From the NCBI GenBank assembly GCA_934467435.1, contig CAKSLR010000050.1, forward strand, positions 1-10,292: a stretch of DNA of 10,292 nt, given 5' to 3'. A model generated the notes under the pieces. The model was given only the letters and a program-made list of their open reading frames with translations, did not search any database and was not told the DNA's origin. The stretch's first letter is position 1, and every line of letters starts with the position of its first letter. This document shows, piece by piece, positions 1-6,104 of this stretch. This stretch comes from an uncultured Eubacteriales bacterium. GTDB taxonomy: Bacteria > Bacillota > Clostridia > Oscillospirales > CAG-272. The position numbers and the translations under genes are program-made.

Positions 1-1664
1 GTATCCACCGTCACGCTGCCGCCGTCCCGGATCTCGCTCACACCGTCCTCCGCCAGCAGGCGCAGGGTCGCCGCGCCTTCCGTCTCATCGGCACGGTTTT
101 GGAGCCGGGCGAGCAGGCGCAGGGAGTTTTTCGCCGCGTCCAGCCCCATTTCGTTCATGCCCTGCATGGAATAGTGAATCTGCGGGTGCGCCTCCCGCAG
201 GGTGGTGGGCATCGGGTAGCCGAAGCGGGCTTCAAACGCTTCTGCCGAACCGTAGGTTTCGAGGAAATATGCCGCCACGTTTTCATCGCTGCCCACCCAG
301 CGTTCGGTGACGTTCGAGACGACATATACATTCTCAAACACGCCGTCGGTACGGGTGCCTGCCGCGTATTGGGAAACGCGCGGCCCCGTCATGCCGAGTT
401 CCGAGAGGGAGTTGCCTTCGCTGTCCCGGCAGGAACGCACGGTCATCAGCCCGCAGAACTCCAGCGCCCGGCGCTCGCCCTTGTGGTCATATACCACATC
501 TTCCATCATGCCGGTGTGCATTTTTTCAAACATCGCATCGTAGTAGATGTCGTCCGAGGAACTGTCACTTTCCCCCTGGAACCAGTAGTACGCCATGTGT
601 CCGAGGGTAAAATGTCCGGCATCCACTTCGTGATACAGGGTCTTCAGCGCCAGGCGGAACACCGCTACCGCCTGCTCGTAGTCGTTATAAAGCGGCTCGG
701 GACCGCCCATGCGCTCGGGAATGAAGTTGTTGATGGGGTGTCCGCCGTGCGCGGAGTTCACCACCCATACGCGGTCCCCGGTCTCCCTCACCCATTCGTT
801 TGCCAGGGCGGCGCACCAGCCGGCATCCTGCGCGGTGTAGGCGCTGCTTTCGTCAAAGACGTTCGGGTGCGGTCCCGCCACGGTGGAAGAGTAGCGGGTG
901 TTGGTGTGCCACTTCAGCGTGGGGGTGACGTAATCTTCGGGGTGGCGGGCAGGCACGCTGTTTCCGAGGCGCGGGTTCTCCAGCGTCTCGCGCCCCGTGA
1001 TGTCCAGATCCTGGGAGGTGAAGGTGAAATAGGTCATGGTATCGGCGGTGCGTACATATTTGTCGTAGTAGCCGCTGTTTCCCATCACCGTTTCGTCTGC
1101 CCGTCCGCTCGCGGCATTGGACTGCCCCGTGACAAACAGCAGGTGAATCGGAGAGGGTTCCACCACCATCTCGGTCATGCCGCCGTCCTCGGTAAACACG
1201 GTGGCGCTGCCCGTGGCGGTGGCAAACAGCCGCCGCCCCTCCACCGCAAACAGGCTGCTGTCCCGTTCGGCGGTGCCGGTCACGCGGCTGAGAATCGTTA
1301 CATTTCCCACCGCTGTGACCGGGCTTCCCAGTTCATAGGTATCCTGGTAGCGAATATGGATTTTTCCGTCCTCATCGGTAAAGGGGTAGGTCTTGTCCGT
1401 CGCGGTGGCGGGGGCGCCGCCTACGCGGATGTCGGTTTTTTCTCCGTTGATCATCAGATAACCGTCCTCACTGACCGAGACGGTCGGCGTTTTTCCGTCA
1501 CTGCCACGCAGCGAGGCAAGCCACTCCTCCGGTGTGCCCGTAAAACCGTTTTCCACGGCAAGTTCATAGGCGCTTTTGCCCGGCGTGCCGGCACAGCCGC
1601 AAAGCAGCGCTCCCAGCGTGCAAATCACCAGGGTCAGTGCCAGGGCGCGTGTTCCTTGTTTCAT
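1..1664 (-). CDS. SGNH / sialate-O-acetylesterase-like lipoprotein (C-terminus outside window)
   Basis: Reading the minus strand from the ATG at 1664 gives 554 open codons that run off the left edge. The first 24 residues are a lipoprotein signal: Lys and Arg, a hydrophobic stretch, then lipobox L-C-G-C with Cys24 as the lipidation site. Residues about 31-60 (SAYELAVENGFTG... EEWLASLRG) match a short linker familiar from clostridial surface and phage tail proteins. The catalytic part starts near residue 173, with GQSNA (nucleophile candidate Ser182), WFQGESDS (362-369) and a late IHYSMQGMNEMG block with His497. These are the block I, III and V positions of the SASA/SGNH family, which removes acetyl groups from carbohydrates. 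The Asp usually three residues before the His is not there (Pro494). It would act outside the cell, anchored to the membrane. The substrate is unknown; a glycan or xylan ester is possible. Family fairly sure, specificity not. Confidence 0.8.
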   Translation of the reverse strand, partial: MKQGTRALALTLVICTLGALLCGCAGTPGKSAYELAVENGFTGTPEEWLASLRGSDGKTPTVSVSEDGYLMINGEKTDIRVGGAPATATDKTYPFTDEDGKIHIRYQDTYELGSPVTAVGNVTILSRVTGTAERDSSLFAVEGRRLFATATGSATVFTEDGGMTEMVVEPSPIHLLFVTGQSNAASGRADETVMGNSGYYDKYVRTADTMTYFTFTSQDLDITGRETLENPRLGNSVPARHPEDYVTPTLKWHTNTRYSSTVAGPHPNVFDESSAYTAQDAGWCAALANEWVRETGDRVWVVNSAHGGHPINNFIPERMGGPEPLYNDYEQAVAVFRLALKTLYHEVDAGHFTLGHMAYYWFQGESDSSSDDIYYDAMFEKMHTGMMEDVVYDHKGERRALEFCGLMTVRSCRDSEGNSLSELGMTGPRVSQYAAGTRTDGVFENVYVVSNVTERWVGSDENVAAYFLETYGSAEAFEARFGYPMPTTLREAHPQIHYSMQGMNEMGLDAAKNSLRLLARLQNRADETEGAATLRLLAEDGVSEIRDGGSVTVD

Positions 1665-1671
1665 GCGTTTT

Positions 1672-1678
1672 CTCCTTT
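1672..1678 (-). promoter_or_regulatory. Ribosome binding site of the lipoprotein gene
   Basis: On the minus strand AAAAGGAG lies seven bases before the ATG at 1664, inside a long purine-rich run. It is a strong Shine-Dalgarno match and fixes the start, which is also supported by the signal peptide that follows directly. Confidence 0.75.
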
Positions 1679-1703
1679 TCTTTTTTTCCTTTTGTGGCGG
1701 GGC

Positions 1704-1732
1704 TTGACACACCCGCATTTTTCGGGTACAAT
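1704..1732 (+). promoter_or_regulatory. Sigma-70/SigA promoter of the glycosyltransferase gene
   Basis: TTGACA (1704-1709), a 17-base spacer and TACAAT (1727-1732) form a near-consensus housekeeping promoter. Transcription would begin near 1739, leaving a leader of about 97 bases before the GTG at 1836. The -10 box overlaps the left arm of a perfect inverted repeat. Confidence 0.8.
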
Positions 1733-1745
1733 ATCCCTGTACCCG
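1723..1745. promoter_or_regulatory. Palindromic operator candidate (8-bp arms)
   Basis: CGGGTACA (1723-1730) and TGTACCCG (1738-1745) are perfect inverted repeats separated by seven bases. The repeat covers the -10 box and start point of the plus promoter and abuts the minus candidate -10, which is where a dimeric repressor could control both genes. The octamer ACCCGCAT also occurs directly repeated at 1711-1718 and 1741-1748. No regulator gene is seen nearby; the binding protein is unknown. Confidence 0.4.
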
Positions 1746-1746
1746 C

Positions 1747-1755
1747 ATCATAACA
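1747..1755 (-). promoter_or_regulatory. Candidate extended -10 promoter for the lipoprotein gene
   Basis: The minus strand shows TGTTATGAT, an extended -10 element (TGn plus TATGAT), about 80 bases before the start codon. No convincing -35 lies 17 bases upstream, so the call rests on the extended -10 alone. Transcription would start near 1740, facing the plus-strand promoter at 1704-1732. Confidence 0.35.
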
Positions 1756-1777
1756 TACCCCGCCGGGGAATGGTATG
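1754..1777 (+). other. Hairpin in the glycosyltransferase leader
   Basis: CATACC (1754-1759) pairs with GGTATG (1772-1777). CCCC (1758-1761) can instead pair with GGGG (1765-1768) inside it. A second small stem, CGGCA/TGCCG (1806-1810 with 1814-1818), sits just before the Shine-Dalgarno sequence. They may affect mRNA stability or translation. I do not recognise a known riboswitch. Confidence 0.3.
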
Positions 1778-1835
1778 CAGATTTCGGGATAAAGTATGTA
1801 TTTTTCGGCATTTTGCCGGAGAGGGGGAGGTACGT

Positions 1836-2957
1836 GTGAAGGTACTTTTGCTCAGTTGCAGCACGGGGGAGGGGCATAATCACTGCGCCGCCGCCGTGCG
1901 GGAGGAACTCTGCCGCCGCGGCGTGGCGTGTGAGTTTTTCGATATGCTGCACCTGTTCGGGGAGCCGGGACCGCTCAGCTTTGAGAAGCTGCTCAACCGC
2001 ATCTCAAAAAACACCCCCGACCTGTTCGGTGCCATGTACCGCGCCGGCGCCATGTACAGCGCCACGGGCATCACTTCCCCCGTGTATCTCGCCAACCTCC
2101 GCCACGCGGGGCAACTGGCGGATTTCATCCGGGAACAGGGGTATGATGTCGTGGTCTGCTCGCACCTCTTCCCCATGGAAACGCTCACCTACCTGCGCCG
2201 CCGCGGCAGATGCGCGGCGAAGTGCTATGGGGTGCTCTCGGATTACACCTGTATTCCGTTTCTTGCGGAAACGGATCTCGACGGGTATTTTCTGCCCCAT
2301 GCCGATGTGAAGACCGAGTGCCTTGGGGCGGGCATGCCGGAAGAAAAACTCATCGTGACCGGCATGCCGGTTTCGGCGGCGTTCGGCGCCGGGCAGGACC
2401 GTGCGGCGGCGCGCGCGGCGCTCTCCCTGCCGCCGGAGGCAAAGATTTATCTGATTATGACCGGCGGCATCGGCTGCGGGGATGCCTTAACCCTTTGCCG
2501 CACGCTGCGCCGCGTGCCGGATGAACGGACACTCCTTTGCGTGTTGCCCGGCAGGAATGAGACGCTGCGCACCGCCATCGAAGAAGAGTACCGCGGCGAG
2601 GCGGGCGTAACGGCAATCCCCTTTACCGACCGCGTTGCCGATTATATGCGCGCCGCGGATGTGCTGCTCTCCAAGGCGGGCGGCATTTCCTCCTCCGAGG
2701 CTGCCGTGTGCGGCGTGCCGCTCGTGCACACCATGGTCATTCCGGGGGTGGAAACCAAAAATGCCGCCTTCTTTGCGGCGCACGGCTTTTCCTATTTTGC
2801 CCGGAACCCCGATGAGGCGGCGCGCTTCGCCGACCGTCTGGTTTTCGATACCGCAGCCGCGCAGCGGATGCGGGCGGCAACGCGCGCCGCGCTCCCGCGG
2901 AACGGCGCCGCCGCCATTGTTTCGTATGTGCTGGGGGAAGGCGCCCCTGATAAATAA
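1836..2957 (+). CDS. UgtP/MGDG-synthase-family glycosyltransferase
   Basis: A 373-residue protein, close to the usual length of processive diacylglycerol glucosyltransferases and MGDG synthases. These move sugar from UDP-glucose or UDP-galactose to diacylglycerol on the inner face of the membrane, making glycolipids and lipoteichoic acid anchors. The N-terminal half has the family's GEGH signature (residues 11-14) followed by AAAVREEL. The C-terminal GT-B half has TGMPV (176-180), MTGGIG (208-213), a nucleotide-sugar region around LLSKAGGISSSEA (277-289, Glu288) and IPGVETKNA (302-310), where relatives have IPGQEE.NA. The start is GTG with GGGGGAGG (1823-1830) five bases before it; the frame stays open further upstream only as an antisense shadow of the divergent gene. 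No membrane segment is seen, as expected for a peripheral enzyme. Donor sugar and acceptor cannot be told from sequence. It is transcribed alone, from 1704-1732 to the terminator at its stop codon. Confidence 0.88.
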   Translation: MKVLLLSCSTGEGHNHCAAAVREELCRRGVACEFFDMLHLFGEPGPLSFEKLLNRISKNTPDLFGAMYRAGAMYSATGITSPVYLANLRHAGQLADFIREQGYDVVVCSHLFPMETLTYLRRRGRCAAKCYGVLSDYTCIPFLAETDLDGYFLPHADVKTECLGAGMPEEKLIVTGMPVSAAFGAGQDRAAARAALSLPPEAKIYLIMTGGIGCGDALTLCRTLRRVPDERTLLCVLPGRNETLRTAIEEEYRGEAGVTAIPFTDRVADYMRAADVLLSKAGGISSSEAAVCGVPLVHTMVIPGVETKNAAFFAAHGFSYFARNPDEAARFADRLVFDTAAAQRMRAATRAALPRNGAAAIVSYVLGEGAPDK

Positions 2958-2989
2958 GGAAGACCGCCCCACGGGGCGGTCTTCCTTTT
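2956..2989 (+). terminator. Intrinsic terminator of the glycosyltransferase gene
   Basis: AAGGAAGACCGCCCC (2956-2970) pairs perfectly with GGGGCGGTCTTCCTT (2973-2987), followed by TTTT (2986-2989). The stem begins within the stop codon, so the gene ends immediately in a strong terminator. Confidence 0.9.
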
Positions 2990-3058
2990 GGGTAACACAC
3001 AAAAAGGGAAGTCCGCCCGATGGGCGACCTTCCCTTTCCCCGGCTGCTACCCGGATTC
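2990..3058 (-). repeat. Left copy of a 69-bp direct repeat: tRNA-Thr 3' remnant plus terminator
   Basis: This segment matches 3193-3261 at 64 of 69 positions without gaps. On the minus strand it holds the last 16 bases of tRNA-Thr before the discriminator (3043-3058), then five altered bases (3038-3042) exactly where the intact copy has the discriminator base, CCA and one more base, then the same hairpin (3003-3037) and T-run (complement of 3001-3005). Nothing resembling tRNA continues beyond 3058. It is a truncated, non-functional tRNA end. Confidence 0.8.
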
Positions 3059-3192
3059 CGCCCTCCGCTGCGCTGCGGCGGGGGTACGAACCGGAGCGGC
3101 TGGCGGGGCGAATTTACCCGTGCGGTGGTGGCTGCTTGCTGCGTCTTTTTGCTCCTTGTCGGTCATGGGGGCGCCGCACCCGGTCCGATAGG
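3059..3192. other. Unexplained segment between the two repeat copies
   Basis: These 134 bases between the repeat copies are GC-rich. I find no RBS-supported reading frame, no tRNA and no promoter here. The only structure noted is CCCGGTCCGA (3179-3188), an exact inverted match to TCGGACCGGG (3260-3269) in the T-arm of the tRNA. Short open frames crossing it have no recognisable product. Confidence 0.5.
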
Positions 3193-3261
3193 GGGTAACA
3201 CACAAAAAGGGAAGTCCGCCCGATGGGCGACCTTCCCTTTTTGGAGCTGCTACCCGGATTC
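3193..3261 (-). repeat. Right copy of the 69-bp direct repeat (functional end of tRNA-Thr)
   Basis: This is the partner of 2990-3058 at an offset of exactly 203 bases. It contains the tRNA acceptor and T-arm 3' half, the CCA and the downstream terminator. All five differences cluster at 3241-3245, the discriminator base, CCA and next base. Confidence 0.8.
3204..3242 (-). terminator. Intrinsic terminator of tRNA-Thr
   Basis: On the minus strand the hairpin begins immediately after the tRNA CCA. AAAGGGAAG pairs with CTTCCCTTT, then after a two-base internal mismatch CGCCC pairs with GGGCG around a three-base loop. A run of five T follows (complement of 3204-3208). The A and T runs on both sides make it potentially bidirectional. 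Confidence 0.85.
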
Positions 3262-3317
3262 GGACCGGGGACCTCATGCTTACCAAGCATGTGCTCTACC
3301 AACTGAGCCATAGCAGC
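3242..3317 (-). tRNA. tRNA-Thr (anticodon GGT)
   Basis: The minus strand folds into a full cloverleaf of 73 bases plus encoded CCA (3242-3244). Acceptor GCTGCTA/TAGCAGC, D-stem GCTC/GAGC with G18G19, anticodon stem CATGC/GCATG with loop TTGGTAA (anticodon GGT, reads ACC and ACU), variable loop AGGTC, T-stem CCCGG/CCGGG. G1-C72, C2-G71 and anticodon G35/U36 agree with known threonine identity. The T-loop is TCCGAAT, so position 55 is C instead of the nearly invariant U (pseudouridine). Promoter and terminator are both strong, so it is probably expressed. Confidence 0.93.
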
Positions 3318-3334
3318 ATACCGTCAACGTGTCT

Positions 3335-3363
3335 ATTATAGCAAGTTGTGCGGCATTTGTCAA
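3335..3363 (-). promoter_or_regulatory. Consensus SigA promoter of tRNA-Thr
   Basis: On the minus strand TTGACA (3363-3358), 17 bases, TATAAT (3340-3335): both hexamers are exact consensus with optimal spacing. Transcription would start near 3328, about ten bases before the tRNA 5' end. This is the strongest promoter in the window. Confidence 0.93.
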
Positions 3364-3373
3364 GCCTATTTGC

Positions 3374-3391
3374 GAAAAAAATGTTTTTTTC
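3374..3391. promoter_or_regulatory. A-tract/T-tract UP-element-like sequence
   Basis: GAAAAAAA (3374-3381) and TTTTTTTC (3384-3391) are a perfect inverted repeat around TG, directly upstream of the tRNA -35 at the position where UP elements bind the RNA polymerase alpha subunit. A small stem, TTGCC/GGCAA (3392-3396 with 3400-3404), follows. Function inferred from position and composition. Confidence 0.45.
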
Positions 3392-3424
3392 TTGCCGGCG
3401 GCAAAAAAGTTCTTTCTCCCGCTC

Positions 3425-3453
3425 TTGATATTTCCTTCCGATTGTGGTATAAT
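3425..3453 (+). promoter_or_regulatory. SigA promoter of the thyX-like-nadE-pth-mfd operon
   Basis: TTGATA (3425-3430), a 17-base spacer and TATAAT (3448-3453). The predicted start near 3460 leaves a leader of about 46 bases. It is back to back with the tRNA promoter. No other convincing promoter is seen before the end of the window, so the four genes downstream probably share it. Confidence 0.88.
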
Positions 3454-3505
3454 TTATTTTCAAGTCCGGCGGTTCGCGCCGTGAAAAAGAAAGGAAACAC
3501 GAACG

Positions 3506-4147
3506 ATGATTCAGGTGGAACGGATTTCCGTGATGAATATGGAAAACGCCATCCGCGGGGCACGCAATCCGATGAACAGTTGGGCAAAGAGCGACAGTTA
3601 TACCGATGCGGACGGCAACTTTGTCCTCGGGGCAAACGACCGCGATCTTGCCATGCGCCTTGCCCGCGCGGGCAGCGACCACCGCAAGTATCTGCGCCAG
3701 ATTTTTGTCTCTATGGACATCACGGCGCCCCTTTACTTTTGGAAAGAGTTCGATACCTACAAAGTGGCGACCGTGGCAAACTCCTGTTCCACCATGCACA
3801 AAGTGCACGCCAAACCCTTCACGCGCGAGGATTTCAGCCATGACCGGATGGACGAGGGGGCGCTTGCCGCGCTCGACAACCTCCTTGCGTATCTGGAAAA
3901 AGAGCGCCTTGCTTTTGTGGAGGGGCGCGACCGCGCGCACTGGCACAACATCATTCAGCTTTTGCCGTCGAGCTATAACCAGCTGCGGACGGTGACGATG
4001 AACTACGAAACGCTCGTCAATATCTATTACGCGCGCAAAGATCATAAACTGGCGGAGTGGCATACGTTCTGCGATGTCATTCGCACCCTGCCCTATGCCG
4101 CCGATTTGATTTTGGTCAGAGAAGAGAAAAGAGAAGCCGCCGACTGA
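3506..4147 (+). CDS. ThyX-like conserved protein with altered active-site signature
   Basis: A 213-residue protein resembling a family common in Firmicutes and their phages, usually left as hypothetical. Its order of blocks follows the flavin-dependent thymidylate synthase ThyX: a His-containing entry (SDHRKYLRQIFVSMDITAP, 57-75), an aromatic-rich strand, FDTYKVATVANSCS (82-95) where ThyX has its RHR...NExS signature, and LLPSSYNQLRTVTMNY (152-167) with ARKDHKLAEW (176-185), where ThyX has LP..., N.R and an LR...AQ.EI helix. The Arg-His-Arg is replaced by Thr-Tyr-Lys, while an Asn-x-x-Ser end (N92, S95) is kept. So a ThyX-type fold is likely but thymidylate synthesis is doubtful. AAAGGA (3490-3495) precedes the ATG by ten bases. 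It is first in the operon, 16 bases before nadE. Fold assignment is by recalled motif comparison only. Confidence 0.7.
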   Translation: MIQVERISVMNMENAIRGARNPMNSWAKSDSYTDADGNFVLGANDRDLAMRLARAGSDHRKYLRQIFVSMDITAPLYFWKEFDTYKVATVANSCSTMHKVHAKPFTREDFSHDRMDEGALAALDNLLAYLEKERLAFVEGRDRAHWHNIIQLLPSSYNQLRTVTMNYETLVNIYYARKDHKLAEWHTFCDVIRTLPYAADLILVREEKREAAD

Positions 4148-4163
4148 GCGGCGCGGAGGAACG

Positions 4164-6104
4164 ATGAAATACGGAAGAATACGTGTCGGGGCATCCTACC
4201 CCGTGGTTTCGGTGGCGGATTGCCGCCACAATGCCGAGGCAACCGTTGCCGAGGTGAAGCGCGCGCGGGAGGCGGGGGTCAAGGTTCTCGTGCTGCCCGA
4301 ACTCTGCCTGACCTCTTATACGGCGGGCGACCTTTTGTTCCATGAGTTGGTTTTGCGGGATGCCGAGGCGGCGCTCCTTACCGTGATGACGGAGACGAAG
4401 GATCTGGACATCCTCTTCTTTGTCGGGTTGCCGGTGGCGCATAACGGGCGCATTTACAACTGCGCGGCGGCCGTGTGCGGCGGCAGGCTGCTCGGGCTGG
4501 TGCCGAAGACCTTCCTGCCGAATTATAACGAGTTCTACGAGGCGCGCTGGTTCTGCCCCGCGCCGAAAGAGAATCTGCCCATCCGCTTTGCGGGGGCGGA
4601 CGTTCTGCTCGGCACCCGCCAGCTTTTTGCCTGCCGGGAGATGCCGGGGCTGGTGGTTGCGGCGGAAGTCTGTGAAGACATTTGGGTTCCCGTTTCCCCC
4701 TCCTGCGCCCATGCGGCGGCAGGGGCAACGCTGCTTGTGAATCTGAGCGCGAGTGACGAGGCAATCGGCAAGCGTGAATACCGGCAGAAGATGGTGGCGC
4801 TGCAGGCGGCGGAGAACAATGCCGCCTACATTTACGCCTCCTGCGGGGAGGGGGAAAGCGGCACCGACCTGGTGTTCGGCGGCAACCACATGATTTCGGG
4901 CGGCGGCGACCTGATTGCCGAGCGTCCGCCCTTTACCGGCGGCCCGCTGATTTATGCGGAGATCGATGTGGCGCATATCCTCTATGAGCGGCAGAAACTC
5001 AACACCTTTGTGCCGCATACGGAAGGCTATGTAACGGTGCCCTTCTCCCTTGCCGTGACCGAAACGCCCTTCTCAAAAAAGCCCGATCCCATGCCGTTTG
5101 TGCCGCAGGATCCCCGCGAACTCGATTACCGCTGTGAACTGATCCTGCGGATGCAGGCGGAGGGGCTTGGCGGCAGATACCGCCGCGCCCACGCCACATC
5201 GCTGGTGGTCGGCATTTCGGGGGGGCTGGATTCCACCCTTGCCCTGCTTGCCGCCGCCCGCACGATGGATCTTCTCGGGGAGAGCCGGGATAAAATCCTT
5301 GCCGTCACCATGCCCTGTTTCGGCACCACCGCCCGCACGCGCGGTAATGCCGAGGCGCTTTGCGCCGCACTCGGCGTGCGGCTGCGTACCATTGACATCC
5401 GCGCATCGGTCGAGCAGCATTTTGCCGACATCGGGCATGACACGAAGAATTATGACGTAGTCTATGAAAACGCCCAGGCGCGGGAGCGCACGCAGATTCT
5501 TATGGATCTTGCCAACGCCGAAGGGGGGCTTGTGGTCGGCACGGGCGACCTTTCCGAACTGGCGCTCGGGTTCGCTACCTACAACGGCGATCATATGTCC
5601 ATGTACGGTGTGAACGCCGATATTCCGAAAACGCTGGTGCGGTCGCTGGTTTCGCATTGCGCCGCCTGTGCCGAGGCGGCAGGGGAGAGCGCCACGGCAG
5701 CAACCCTGCACGATATTGTCAATACCCCCGTTTCCCCCGAACTTCTGCCGCCGAAGGACGGCGAGATCGCCCAGAAGACCGAGGGCATTGTCGGTCCTTA
5801 CGAACTGCACGATTTCTTCCTGTTCCACTTCCTGCGCTACGGATTCCCCCCCGCCAAGATTCTGCGCTACGCCGAGGAGGCGTTTGCCGGCACCTATGAC
5901 GGGCGCACGATTGCTGCCTGGCTGCGGCTGTTCTTGCGCCGCTTCTTCTCGCAGCAGTTCAAGCGTTCCTGCCTGCCGGACGGACCGCGCATCGGTACGG
6001 TGGCGCTCTCGCCCCGCGGCGACTGGCGGATGCCGAGTGACGCGACCTCTGCCGCGTGGCTTTCGGAACTCGATGCCGTCTGCCGGGAAAGAGGCTGGCT
6101 GTGA
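4164..6104 (+). CDS. nadE: Glutamine-dependent NAD+ synthase
   Basis: This 646-residue two-domain enzyme makes NAD+ from deamido-NAD+, ATP and glutamine, the last step of NAD synthesis, in the cytoplasm. The N-terminal nitrilase-like glutaminase domain (about 1-290) has the catalytic triad Glu46 (VLPELCLTSY), Lys115 (LVPKTFLPN) and Cys170 (AAEVCEDIW), close to the positions in mycobacterial NadE. The C-terminal synthetase domain has the ATP pyrophosphatase loop SGGLDS (352-357), then VGTGDLSELALGFATYNGDHM (458-478) and YGVNADIPKTLVRS. Length and domain order are those of the long, ammonia-channelling form. GGAGGA (4155-4160) lies three bases before the ATG. It sits 16 bases after the ThyX-like gene, and its stop codon overlaps the pth start, so the three are probably co-transcribed. 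All expected catalytic residues are intact. Confidence 0.97.
   Translation: MKYGRIRVGASYPVVSVADCRHNAEATVAEVKRAREAGVKVLVLPELCLTSYTAGDLLFHELVLRDAEAALLTVMTETKDLDILFFVGLPVAHNGRIYNCAAAVCGGRLLGLVPKTFLPNYNEFYEARWFCPAPKENLPIRFAGADVLLGTRQLFACREMPGLVVAAEVCEDIWVPVSPSCAHAAAGATLLVNLSASDEAIGKREYRQKMVALQAAENNAAYIYASCGEGESGTDLVFGGNHMISGGGDLIAERPPFTGGPLIYAEIDVAHILYERQKLNTFVPHTEGYVTVPFSLAVTETPFSKKPDPMPFVPQDPRELDYRCELILRMQAEGLGGRYRRAHATSLVVGISGGLDSTLALLAAARTMDLLGESRDKILAVTMPCFGTTARTRGNAEALCAALGVRLRTIDIRASVEQHFADIGHDTKNYDVVYENAQARERTQILMDLANAEGGLVVGTGDLSELALGFATYNGDHMSMYGVNADIPKTLVRSLVSHCAACAEAAGESATAATLHDIVNTPVSPELLPPKDGEIAQKTEGIVGPYELHDFFLFHFLRYGFPPAKILRYAEEAFAGTYDGRTIAAWLRLFLRRFFSQQFKRSCLPDGPRIGTVALSPRGDWRMPSDATSAAWLSELDAVCRERGWL

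Noticed and set aside
99..1835. Plus-strand open frame upstream of, and continuous with, the glycosyltransferase
   Set aside because: It is antisense to the lipoprotein gene and crosses the divergent promoter region; its product has no recognisable domain. The glycosyltransferase homology begins exactly at the GTG at 1836, which has a good ribosome binding site.
1739..1835. Riboswitch in the glycosyltransferase leader
   Set aside because: Only short hairpins are visible; no conserved aptamer core that I know and no terminator before the start codon.
2990..3261. CRISPR array or insertion sequence
   Set aside because: Only two repeat copies with one spacer, the repeat being a tRNA end plus terminator; there is no transposase or terminal inverted repeat pair bounding it.
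3020..3313. Small open frames across the tRNA and repeat region on both strands
   Set aside because: They run through a tRNA and its terminators, have no ribosome binding sites and no recognisable product.
5073..5828. Minus-strand frame opposite nadE
   Set aside because: It lies opposite the intact NAD synthetase domain and shows no motif of its own.
6056..6100. Upstream ATG as the start of pth
   Set aside because: It would add 15 residues inside nadE without a Shine-Dalgarno sequence; GTG 6101 has one and gives the common 4-base overlap.
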